DNA of 64,000 nucleotides from Leishmania infantum JPCM5 (lineage: Eukaryota > Euglenozoa > Kinetoplastea > Trypanosomatida > Trypanosomatidae), in the NCBI RefSeq assembly GCF_000002875.2, contig NC_009418.2, positions 666,130 to 730,129 of the forward strand, read 5' to 3'. The translations under genes were made by a program, and so were the position numbers. Below, in pieces: positions 52,063-62,112 of the stretch; position 1 is the stretch's first letter; every line of letters begins with the position of its first letter. Below the pieces are notes generated by a model. That model saw nothing but the letters and a program-made list of their open reading frames with translations. It searched no databases and had not been told where the DNA came from.

Positions 52063-54250
52063 GGGCGAGAAGGGGCAAGAGCGGAGAGATGGGACCTTCA
52101 AAGCGGACACCGTCACGCGAGAGGCGACGGCAGGGGTGGGGGTGGGGGCAGACGACGCAGCACGGCGGACGAGGAGAGAGGAGGCGGTAGGCAGGAGGGG
52201 GGTCAGATGGGAGAGCGGTGGAGAGTCGAGGTGTGGCGACGCGATGTCTGTGTTGCGGTGGCGTGCGCGCGCACGCGTTGTTGTTGGGCGTGTTGTTGTG
52301 TGCGGGTGTGGTGTGAGGGGCCGAGGAGGGATGGGCGGCGTGGGCAGCAGTGTGCAGGGGGGAGAAGAGAGGGACGGATAGACGGGGAGAGACAGGCGGG
52401 GGAGGCAGTGGTGAGGAGACAGGCAAGTGGCACTGGGGCGCGTGCACAGCGGGGGCGCATGGACCATTGGCTGGCACATACACGCAAAGGAAAAATATGG
52501 GCAGCGAATGAGGAATGCAACAGCGCGCGCCTGCATGCGACGGCGCAGCACGACCACGGGCACCAGCAGAGAGCGCGGCGTGCCCGCAGTTCTACACGTC
52601 CTCTCGTGGAACAGATGCAGATGGCAGTGGTGGCGGTGGCGTTGTCGGGTTGAGGGAGCCGGACAAGGGAGGCAAGCATGAGAGCGATGAGGCACGCGCG
52701 CAGGAAGGCGCGTCACGAAGCACAAAAAAAATAAACAAAGCACAAACAAGAGAGAAGGGAGAAGCAAACGCCCTCCGCCCTGTCAGGCGAGGACAACGTC
52801 ATGTGAGGCGTTAGGCGGTGGTCTTGGTGCGCATACACACAGATATAGATGAAAGTATATATGCACTCGTCGTTCAGTCGCATCCATGTACCTGCCGTCT
52901 GAATACGGGAGACATGCACCCGCTTTTTACCGCCTCCACGCCACCACGCACAAGCCGGCAGATGCGCGCGTACAGCCACCGTGCGCCCCTACGCCCTGTG
53001 GCACGGCGGCCACATCCGCGTCGTCGAGGACGAGCCGTCCTGCCACTGCACCGGGTCATGCGCCTAACGGGCTCGGCCTGTCCTGCCCCTTCCCTCCCCG
53101 TTCCCCTACGCGCATGCCTCAGCGGCGCCGCACGCCGTCATGCGAGCGCTGCCGGCCTCACGGTCCCGCTCTCCACGGCGGAGGCGGTGGCGTCTGTCGG
53201 TGGGGAGGGGGTAGCAAAGGGTAGCAGGGCGTTCGTGGGGAGTGGTGGCTCTGCGTGCCGCACGAGCCCAGGGAGAACGTTGCACAGCCCCAGGCCAGGG
53301 CCGTGTGTGAGGCCCTGCAGTGCAGTCGACCTGCGTGTCGTAGCATGCGGCGTGGTGACTTCCCACGGCGGAGTCCGGAGGACTCGGTGGGGTGCGTCAG
53401 CAACGAAGCCATCGAAACACATCGCGCAGGAGAGAGGCGAGGAGACACAGCGACACAGGGGGCGCACACGCAGACGGGCTCGAGCCAGACGCCAGAGGAG
53501 CGAGCAGGAAAGCAGCGCCGCCTCTGCTTCGCTCCACCGTCGCACTCGCTCGTACCGCCGCGCATTCTCCGTCCTGCCCCTCGCCTGCAGTCCCGTTCAA
53601 GCGTGTATAGGTGTGTATGCGTGTACGCGCCTGCTGTGCTGCACGGATGCTGCCCTTGCCTGCGCCATCGCCTCAGTCAGCCGCCTCCGCCAGCACACAC
53701 GCGCACAGGAGAGGGGGGGTGCGGAGAGCGAAAAGAGGGGCACGCGCACGCACACACGACACACCTCTCTCTGCGCGGAGGAGAGAACAGCAAGCATCGC
53801 AGAACCCGAAAGAGAAACGAGCGTCGAGGAACGCGAGAGCGCCGGGCGGCACCCGCGAGCAACGCACGAAAACAGAGACGCGCGAACAACGGCAGCGTAA
53901 GCGAGGGAGGGGCGCGGTCGCGGGGGCCGCTCACGGAAGAAGAGGGAGGAGGGGCACAGGGGGCGCCTGCACACAGACACACACGCATACAGGCGCCGTG
54001 TGCCATCAGCACTCCTGGAGAGAGTGCCGCAACCACCCCTCGGCAGCTGTCCCGGTGCACGGCGTGCCGCACACGCATGCACGCAGGACAGGGCAGCGAG
54101 AGGGCTGGGCCGGCGAAGGGCACACACGGGAACCCGCAGCTTGCGCACCCTCATCCTCGCCGACACCGGCTCCACCACGAGGACGCCGGTGTGGGGGAGG
54201 GGCCGCGCCGCTCGCAAGCTCGCCCTCCTCTCACCTGTCCTACCTCTATC
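52063..54250. repeat. Amastin intergenic repeat, type B
   Basis: About 2.2 kb. With amastin 6 it forms a 2,767-bp unit that is repeated through amastin 7 up to the second gap. Confidence 0.9.
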
Positions 54251-54829
54251 CTACTCCTGCGCGGTCGGCGGCTCTGCCTTGTTATCGGTTTCCGCAGCTC
54301 CTGCGGCCGTGCACGGGAGCAGCAAGATGATGATGTTGATGACATCCAGTATCCAGGCCAGCACAAAGAGCACGAAGCCGGCACCATAGCTTCCGAGCTC
54401 CTTTATGGCGAAGCAGTTCATACCTTCGTCCTTGTTGTACGTCACTGCCATGGCCGCCCACACAACGCACAGGGTGACACTGCCGACAATGTTGAGCGCC
54501 AGACAGACCCAGCGGAGCAGAGAGACGCCGTACAACAAAAGAAAGCCCAGCACCAACGCCGCAAAGTAGACGACAATGGAGATGATGGCGCATCCCTGCG
54601 CAAGGCGGAATCGGGGGATGCGTAAAGGGCAATCTCTCCAGAGCAGTTCTACGTAATGCAAATAACCGGAGGAACTGCAGGACACTTTATCCCCCCACAG
54701 CGTGAAGCAAAGCGTTCCCTCGGTAGTATTTGGAATGCGGAACATGTCAGATGGTGTTCCCACCAGCACGAAGAAGAACGCCACGAACTGGAGGACCACG
54801 TAGAGAATGACGGGGATATTGTACTTCAT
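54251..54829 (-). CDS. Amastin 7 (type B subgroup; same protein as amastin 6)
   Basis: A 192-aa amastin identical in predicted sequence to amastin 6 and at a constant offset of 2,767 bp from it. The ATG is at 54,829. Its 3' flank is type B. Its 5' flank is only 91 bp long before the gap, beyond which the sequence is type A, so this gene sits at a junction between the two repeat types. An assembly artefact at this junction cannot be excluded. Confidence 0.93.
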   Translation of the reverse strand: MKYNIPVILYVVLQFVAFFFVLVGTPSDMFRIPNTTEGTLCFTLWGDKVSCSSSGYLHYVELLWRDCPLRIPRFRLAQGCAIISIVVYFAALVLGFLLLYGVSLLRWVCLALNIVGSVTLCVVWAAMAVTYNKDEGMNCFAIKELGSYGAGFVLFVLAWILDVINIIILLLPCTAAGAAETDNKAEPPTAQE

Positions 54830-54920
54830 GGGCGAGAAGGGGCAAGAGCGGAGAGATGGGACCTTCAAAGCGGACACCGTCACGCGAGAGCGACGGCAGG
54901 GTGGGGGTGGGGCAGAGACG
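54830..54920. repeat. Start of the amastin 7 5' flank (type B), error-prone contig end
   Basis: Matches 52,063-52,155, but over the last 35 bp single bases are missing in runs (GAGAGCG for GAGAGGCG, CAGGGTG for CAGGGGTG), as expected for a contig end. Confidence 0.8.
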
Positions 54921-55021
54921 NNNNNNNNNNNNNNNNNNNNNNNNNNNNNNNNNNNNNNNNNNNNNNNNNNNNNNNNNNNNNNNNNNNNNNNNNNNNNNNN
55001 NNNNNNNNNNNNNNNNNNNNN
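54921..55021. other. Assembly gap (101 N)
   Basis: The left side is 91 bp upstream of amastin 7. The right side enters a type A repeat at the G-run that in amastin 3 lies about 715 bp upstream of the ATG. If no whole unit is missing, roughly 0.6 kb should lie in this gap. Confidence 0.95.
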
Positions 55022-57643
55022 TTTGGGGGGGGGGCAGCACCGCAGCGAAGGGGGTGGGGGAATGAAGAGCAGCACACAGGGGCAGCACAGACGGCGTCTG
55101 CGTGGCGCCGGGCCGAGGGCGGCGGGGACGCGAGCCGCAGCACGTCAGCATGCTCCTCCACCAGTGCACACACCCCTCCACACTCCCCGGACTCACGCGC
55201 TCGCACACACACATACACATATACACCGGCACGCACCCGCATGCCCGTGCGCACACCTGCACGCACATGGCGCGGCCCCACCACGGGCAGCAGCAAGGAG
55301 CGCCGCCCGCACCCCCTACCCTGCCCTCTCGGGGAGGAGGGGGGCGGCAGTGGCGGCGGTGACGCTGTTGGTTTGAACGAGTCGGACAACGGAAGCAAGC
55401 ATGATAACGAGCAGGCACGCGCGCAGGAAGGCGTGCCGCAAAGGAAACACAGGACAAGCAAGAGAGGAGTAAAAAGCGCACGCACGCCCTCCGCCCTGCC
55501 AGGCGAGCACAGCGTAATAACAGGCGTTTGGCGGTTTTGTCGTTACAGACATCCACACAGCCATATATATATATATATATATAGATATCGGTGCATATAT
55601 GCACGCGTCGTTTTGCTTATGCTTAGGTGTGCTGATTCGCATGTCTGTCCGAGTCCGCGAGGCATGCACTTCCTTCTCACCGCCTCCACGCCACCACGCA
55701 CAAGCCGGCAGATGCGCGCGTACAGCCACGGCCCGCCTACGCCCTGTGGCACGGCGGCCACATCCGCGTCGTCGAGGACGAGCCGTCCTGCCGCTGCATC
55801 GGCGCCACACGCACCGGGGCGCACGGCACGCCGCGCTCCCAGCGGGGCCGCCCCCTCAGGGTCGTGCTCCATGACGGAGGCGCTGGCCTCTGTCGGTGGG
55901 GAGGGGGTAGCAAAGGGTAGCAGGGCGTTCGTGGGGAGCGGTGGCTCTACGTGCCGCACGAGCCGAGGGAGAATGCTGCCCAGCCTCCGGTCAGGGCCCT
56001 GTGAGGCCCTGCAGTGTAGTCGACCTGGATGCAGTGCTTCTCTCCCCACAGTCGCGTCGGTGCGCTGCAACCCGTCACATACGGCGTGGCAACTCCACAC
56101 GGCGGAGCCTGGAGGACTCGGTGGGGTGCGTCAGCAACGAAGCTATCGAAACAAATCGCGCAGGAGAGAGGCGAGGAGACACAGCGACACAGGGGGCGCA
56201 CACGCAGACGGGCTCGAGCCAGACGCCAGAGGAGCGAGCAGGAAAGCAGCGCCGCCGCTGCTCCGCTCCACCGTCGCACTCGCTCGTACCGCCGCGCATT
56301 CTCCGGTCCTGCCGCTCGCCTGCAGTCCCGTTCCCGCGTGTATAGGTGTGTATGCGTGTACGCGCCTGCTGTGCTGCACGGCTGCTGCCCGTGCCTGCGT
56401 CGTCGCCACAGCCAGCCGCCTCCGCCAGCACACGCACACAGGGAGGGTGCGAGCAGCGGAGGGAGGCGCAGAGGCGCACGCACACGCACACGCCACGCAC
56501 CTCTCTCTGCGCGCAGAGCAGAACAGCAAGCATGAGCGAGCTCGAAAGAGACGAGCGTCGAGTAAGGCGAGAGCGTGGGGCGGCACTCCACAACAACGGC
56601 AGCGTTAGGGAGGGAGGGTCGCGGGGGCCGCTCACGGAAGAAGAGGGAGGAGGGGCACAGGGGCGCATGCGCCTGCTAGCCCACCCCTCTACTCCCCACC
56701 CCCGCCACCACCTCCTCTGACACCTCGCACCGATCCTCTCACCCTTCTCCATCCACACAGTCCACCGTGCGCGCGAGGGGGACACCAGAAACACGCGCGG
56801 CCGCGACGGCGGGGTATGCAGTTGAAGAAGGGCAGACGGACTCCCGACGCCGTGTGCGGCTCTTCGCCTCCCCGCCATCCCTGCCACGGCGTCGGCTTCT
56901 CTCCTGCGTCGCGCCCGCATGCCCCTCCGAGCCGGGGGGGGGCATTCGCCACACGCCTGCGCTCTTCCTTTCCCGCGCACACGGTCCGGCGCACGGCGAC
57001 CCTGCCGGGACCCCGCGACTTCCTCCTCCTCCGCGCTCCGCCAACGGTTGCGCCGGGCGGCCGTCACGGGCGCTCGTCCCAGCAGCTGCTGAAGGCGAGC
57101 AGCTCACAGCGGAGGGGTGGGGTGTGGGGAGGGGGATCAGTGGGCGGAAGGCCGCATGCGTCGGCGTGTCGGCGCGCGCATGAGCGCGGCAACACAACGC
57201 GAGGAAACGGAAACGCTGACGGCAGCCGCGCGTGGGAGGACACACGCAGGGGGCAGCGCGGCCGTGAACACCAGCACGCGGCGCCTCCCCCTGCGCGCCG
57301 CGCTGCCACCCACGACCCAGCAGGCATGCGCGCGCACCACAACGGCGCTTCGGGGGAGGGAGTGGGGGAGGAGGAAGAGGAGACGCCCAAAGCCACACTC
57401 GTCATGAAATGCACGCGCACAGCGGGGGCAATGCGAGGCAGCGCGAAAAGAGAGAGGTGACGGCAGCGGGGGCGAGAGCGCTGGGTCGGCGAAGGGCACA
57501 CACGGGAGCCCGCAGTTCGTGCACCCTCATTCTCGCTGACACCAGGTCCACCACGAGGACGCCAGTGCGGAGGAGGGGCCGCGCCGCTGCCAAGTCCGCC
57601 CTCCGTTCCTCGTGTTATCTTCAGACGCTGTCTTCATTGTTTG
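55022..57643. repeat. Type A intergenic repeat joined to a type C flank
   Basis: From 55,022 to about 56,670 it matches type A (short variant, without the 107-bp segment). From about 56,675 to 57,400 it differs and instead resembles the flank downstream of amastin 1 (37,540-38,060). The last 150 bp before amastin 8 return to the sequence common to all units. It contains a TA microsatellite at 55,563-55,583. Confidence 0.75.
55563..55583. repeat. (TA)10 microsatellite in type A repeat (longest copy)
   Basis: A TA run of about 21 bases, five longer than in the equivalent position of the other type A copies. Confidence 0.9.
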
Positions 57644-58246
57644 TTATCCTGCTCTTTCATTTGGATCAGCATCCATGGGCGTGTAGGGGAGCAGCAAGAT
57701 GATGATGTTGATGATATCCAGTAGCCAAGCGATCAGAAAGAGAACAAAGCCGGAGCCATAGACGCTGTCAACCTTCATAGGTGGGCAACGAGAGCCATCG
57801 TTGTGGTGAAAAGTTGTCGCCATGGCCACCCACACAACAAACACGGTGACGCTGCCAACGATGTTCAGCGCCAGGCAGACCAAGCGGAGGGAGGAGCAGC
57901 AGAACAACAACGTAAGCCCTGCGATGAGGGCCGCAGCGAAAACAAAGACGGATATGATGGCGCACCCTTGTGCAGCACGGAAACGGGCTACTCGTCCTCG
58001 GCAATCGCTCCAGTACATCTCGATGAAGAGTAAGTAGTCGCTGGAGCTACATGTTACCCTTAGACCCCACAGCGTAATGCACAAAGGATCTCCACCTCGG
58101 AACCTCTCGCGAAACATGTCAGAGGGCGTCCCCACCAGCACAAACAGGAAAGCGAAGAACTGCAGGACCACGTAGACAACAAGGCTCACATTGTACTTTT
58201 TCTGGCGAAAATAACAATATGAGGTGGATAGAGGAAACGGAGACAT
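57644..58246 (-). CDS. Amastin 8 (delta-amastin type)
   Basis: A 200-aa amastin. The best ATG is at 58,246 (MSPFPLSTSYCYFRQKKYNV), with a 15-residue leader before the KKYNV that corresponds to the usual MKYN start. The signature is C56-ITLWGLRVT-C66. The TM2-TM3 region reads GLTLLFCCSSLRLVCLALNIVGSV, as in amastins 2 and 3, and the TM3 end is changed (FVVWVAMATTFHHND). TM4 (YGSGFVLFLIAWLLDIINI) matches amastin 2. The short tail is PMDADPNERAG. The proximal 5' flank (58,247-58,300) is unlike the other copies. Confidence 0.93.
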   Translation of the reverse strand: MSPFPLSTSYCYFRQKKYNVSLVVYVVLQFFAFLFVLVGTPSDMFRERFRGGDPLCITLWGLRVTCSSSDYLLFIEMYWSDCRGRVARFRAAQGCAIISVFVFAAALIAGLTLLFCCSSLRLVCLALNIVGSVTVFVVWVAMATTFHHNDGSRCPPMKVDSVYGSGFVLFLIAWLLDIINIIILLLPYTPMDADPNERAG

Positions 58247-60970
58247 GGAAAAGAGAAGAAACGGAAGGGGTGCCGCGGAATAAGCGGTGATGGATGAGAG
58301 AGAGATGACGCAGCACGGCGGACGAGGAGAGAGGAGGCGGTAGGCAGGAGGGGGGTCAGATGGGAGAGCGGAGGAGAGTCGAGGTGTGGCGACGCGATGT
58401 CTGTGTTGCGGTGGCGTGCGCGCGCACGCGTTGTTGTTGGGCGTGTTGTTGTGTGCGGGTGTGGTGTGAGGGGCCGAGGAGGGATGGGCGGCGTGGGCAG
58501 CAGTGTGCAGGGGGGAGAAGAGAGGGACGGAGAGACGGGGAGAGACAGGCGGGGGAGGCAGTGGTGACGAGACAGGCAAGTGGCACTGGGGCGCGTGCAC
58601 AGCGGGGGCGCAAGGGCCATTGGCTGGCACATAGGCAGGGGTGCGGCCGGCGGATGCGAGAGACGGGCCGCAACGGCAGCGAGGGAGACACGGGAGCGCA
58701 GGCGAGGGGGNCAAGNGGNGAGAGGANGGGGGGAGGAGGGGAGGGGGGCATTTCTNGATACCCCCCTCTGGCACGCCCCGCACCCGCTGGCCTTCCCTCC
58801 GCCCATGCACGCCTTCGCCTAGCCGCGGTGCCCTGTAGGCGCGCCTGTGCCAGGCTGCTCGAGCCGCATGTGCGCAGGGGGCAGGGGGAGGGTGCGAGAG
58901 GGGCCCCTCTGCACGTGTGTGCCGGTGTGTGTGTGGGGGGGGGGGGCAGCACCGCCCACCCACGCAGCGCCACCGCCGCCACCGCCCATCCCGTTCGCTG
59001 CACACAGCAGGCAGATGCGCGGCGGGTGCACACGGACCCAGCATGCACGGAGACGGCACCGCAGCGAAGGGGGTGGGGGAACGAAGAGCAGCACACAGGG
59101 GCAGCACGGACGGCGTCTGCGTGGCGCCGGGCCGAGGGCGGCGGGGACGCGAGCCGCAGCACGTCAGCATGCTCCTCCACCAGTGCACACACCCCTCCAC
59201 ACTCCCCGGACTCACGCGCTCGCACACACACACACACATATACACCGGCACGCACCCGCATGCCCGTGCGCACACCTGCACGCACATGGCGCGGCCCCAC
59301 CACGGGCAGCAGCAAGGAGCGCCGCCCGCACCCCCTACCCTGCCCTCTCGGGGAGGAGGGGGGCGGCAGTGGCGGCGGTGACGCTGTTGGTTTGAACGAG
59401 TCGGACAACGGAAGCAAGCATGATAACGAGCAGGCACGCGCGCAGGAAGGCGTGCCGCAAAGGAAACACAGGACAAGCAAGAGAGGAGTAAAAAGCGCAC
59501 GCACGCCCTCCGCCCTGCCAGGCGAGCACAGCGTAATAACAGGCGTTTGGCGGTTTTGTCGTTACAGACATCCACACAGCCATATATATATATATAGATA
59601 TCGGTGCATATATGCACGCGTCGTTTTGCTTATGCTTAGGTGTGCTGATTCGCATGTCTGTCCGAGTCCGCGAGGCATGCACTTCCTTCTCACCGCCTCC
59701 ACGCCACCACGCACAAGCCGGCAGATGCGCGCGTACAGCCACGGCCCGCCTACGCCCTGTGGCACGGCGGCCACATCCGCGTCGTCGAGGACGAGCCGTC
59801 CTGCCGCTGCATCGGCGCCACACGCACCGGGGCGCACGGCACGCCGCGCTCCCAGCGGGGCCGCCCCCTCAGGGTCGTGCTCCATGACGGAGGCGCTGGC
59901 CTCCGTCGGTGGGGAGGGGGTAGCAAAGGGTAGCAGGGCGTTCGTGGGGAGCGGTGGCTCTACGTGCCGCACGAGCCGAGGGAGAATGCTGCCCAGCCTC
60001 CGGTCAGGGCCCTGTGAGGCCCTGCAGTGTAGTCGACCTGGATGCAGTGCTTCTCTCCCCACAGTCGCGTCGGTGCGCTGCAACCCGTCACATACGGCGT
60101 GGCAACTCCACACGGCGGAGCCTGGAGGACTCCGTGGGGTGCGTCAGCAACGAAGCCATCGAAACAAATCGCGCAGGAGAGAGGCGAGGAGACACAGCGA
60201 CACAGGGGGCGCACACGCAGACGGGCTCGAGCCAGACGCCAGAGGAGCGAGCAGGAAAGCAGCGCCGCCGCTGCTCCGCTCCACCGTCGCACTCGCTCGT
60301 ACCGCCGCGCATTCTCCGGTCCTGCCCCTCGCCTGCAGTCCCGTTTCCGCGTGTATAGGTGTGTATGCGTGTACGCGCCTGCTGTGCTGCACGGCTGCTG
60401 CCCGTGCCTGCGTCGTCGCCACAGCCAGCCGCCTCCGCCAGCACACGCACACAGGGAGGGCGCGAGCAGCGGAGGGAGGCGCAGAGGCGCACGCACACGC
60501 ACACACCACGCACCTCTCTCTGCGCGCAGAGCAGAACAGCAAGCATGAGCGAGCTCGAAAGAGACGAGCGTCGAGTAAGGCGAGAGCGTGGGGCGGCACC
60601 CGCGAACAACGGCAGCGTAAGTGAGCGATGGTCGCGGGGGCCGCTCACGGAAGAAGAGGGAGGAGGGTCGCAGGGGCGCATGCGCCTGCACACACGCAGG
60701 CGCCGTGTATCACACGCAGGCGTGGGGGAAGTGCTGCAATCGCCCCTCGGCAGCGGTGCCTGTGCACGGCGGTGCCGCTGCTGCCCGCGCGCGCGCACGC
60801 ACACACGACAGGGAGCGAGAGGGCTGGGCCGGCGAAGGGCACACACGGGAACCCGCAGCTTGCGCACCCTCATCCTCGCCGACACCAGCTCCACCACGAG
60901 GACGCCAGTGTGGGGGAGGGGCCGCGCCGCTCTCAAGCCCGCCCTCCGCTCGTTCCTCGTATCTCCAGTT
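58247..60970. repeat. Amastin intergenic repeat, type A (long variant), with ambiguous bases
   Basis: About 2.7 kb, nearly identical to 43,300-45,968, and includes the 107-bp segment (58,949-59,055). Isolated N calls occur at 58,711, 58,716, 58,719, 58,727 and 58,756, so reads from several copies were probably merged here. Confidence 0.88.
59582..59596. repeat. (TA)n microsatellite in type A repeat
   Basis: A TA run of about 15 bases, followed by GATATCGG. Confidence 0.9.
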
Positions 60971-61552
60971 CTATTGTTTTCCTTGTTGCAGTGCCTCGTT
61001 TTCGCTCATCCGAGAATAATTCACCGCGTACAAGAGCATCAAAATGGCAGCGATGATATCCAGGCACCAAGCCGTCATCAAGAGGTCAAAGCCGATACCG
61101 AAGGTGAATTCGTCTTTGGCCTTTACGCAGTCTGCGCTATCATCTGTATAGTACGTCACCACCATGGCCGCCCACACAACGCACAAGGTGAGGATGCCAG
61201 CAACGTTCAGTGCCAGGCAGACCCAACGCAAGCAGGGGCAGCAGAAGAGCAGAAGCAACCCAAACGTGAATGCCGCAAAGTATACAAGGATGGAGATGAT
61301 AGCGAACGCCTGTGCAGCGTGGAAGCGGTTCAGGCGGTTTAAACACTCCGCCCACAACTCCTCCGTTGATTCTAAATACGTCTTATTGTAGCAGTCCACT
61401 TTCAAACCAAAAAGGGTGACGCAAACCATTTTGTGCCCCAAAATCTCCGGAGCCACACCGCGAAAGATGTCCAGGGGCGTTCCTGCCAGCACCAGAAGGA
61501 ACGCCACGAACTGCACGACCACGTAGACAATGACGGTGATATTGTATGCCAT
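60971..61552 (-). CDS. Amastin 9 (divergent C-terminus, upstream end of array)
   Basis: A 193-aa amastin starting MAYNITVIVYVVVQFVAF at 61,552. The signature is C44-VTLFGLKVD-C54, with Phe in place of the Trp found in all other copies. TM2-TM3 (FAAFTFGLLLLFCCPCLRWVC, VWAAMVVTYYTDD) resembles amastin 1 more than its neighbours. TM4 (GFDLLMTAWCLDIIAAILML) and the tail (NYSRMSENEALQQGKQ) are unlike the rest. A pyrimidine tract ending CCGGCCTTCTCAG precedes the ATG by 26 nt (AG at 61,580-61,579). As the first amastin to be transcribed it marks one edge of the array, and like amastin 1 at the other edge it is divergent. Confidence 0.93.
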   Translation of the reverse strand: MAYNITVIVYVVVQFVAFLLVLAGTPLDIFRGVAPEILGHKMVCVTLFGLKVDCYNKTYLESTEELWAECLNRLNRFHAAQAFAIISILVYFAAFTFGLLLLFCCPCLRWVCLALNVAGILTLCVVWAAMVVTYYTDDSADCVKAKDEFTFGIGFDLLMTAWCLDIIAAILMLLYAVNYSRMSENEALQQGKQ

Positions 61553-62112
61553 GGGCGACAACGCACAAGAGCGAGAGACTGAGAAGGCCGGCGCCGAGGC
61601 AGACGGGAGAGGCAAAGGCAGGGGTGGGGGTGGGGGGCAGACGACGCAGCACGGCGGACGAGGAGAGAGGAGGCGGTAGGCAGGAGGGGGGTCAGATGGG
61701 AGAGCGGAGGAGAGTCGAGGTGTGGCGACGCGATGTCTGTGTTGCGGTGGCGTGCGCGCACACGCGTTGTTGTTGGGCGTGTTGTTGTGTGCGGGTGTGG
61801 TGTGAGGGGCCGAGGAGGGATGGGCGGCGTGGGCAGCAGTGTGCAGGGGGGAGAAGAGAGGGACGGATAGACGGGGAGAGACAGGCGGGGGAGGCAGTGG
61901 TGACGAGACAGGCAAGTGGCACTGGGGCGCGTGCACAGCGGGGGCGCATGGGCCATTGGCTGGCACATAGGCAGGGGTGCGGCCGGCGGATGCGAGAGAC
62001 GGGCCGCAACGGCAGCGAGGGAGACACGGGAGCGCAGGCGAGGGGGCCAAGCGGCGAGAGGACGGGGGGAGGAGGGGAGGGGCCATTTCTCGCTACCCCC
62101 CTCTGGCACGCG
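61553..62112. repeat. Shared amastin 5' flank, ending at the array boundary
   Basis: Matches the 5' flanks of amastins 2, 3 and 8 up to CCCCTCTGGCACGC at about 62,112, where similarity stops and unrelated sequence begins. On the transcript it is mostly C/T-rich and includes CAACACAG followed by AC (61,738), a second acceptor candidate conserved in all copies, 184-185 nt from the ATG in the copies checked. Confidence 0.8.

Noticed and set aside
46602..54250. The regular 2.7-kb array as a CRISPR-like or transposon array
   Set aside because: The units are gene-bearing tandem repeats with no spacer pattern, terminal repeats, transposase or reverse transcriptase frame.
38462..62112. Tuzin genes between the amastins
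   Set aside because: Tuzins alternate with amastins at another Leishmania locus, but no ATPase P-loop or tuzin-like frame was found between these amastins.
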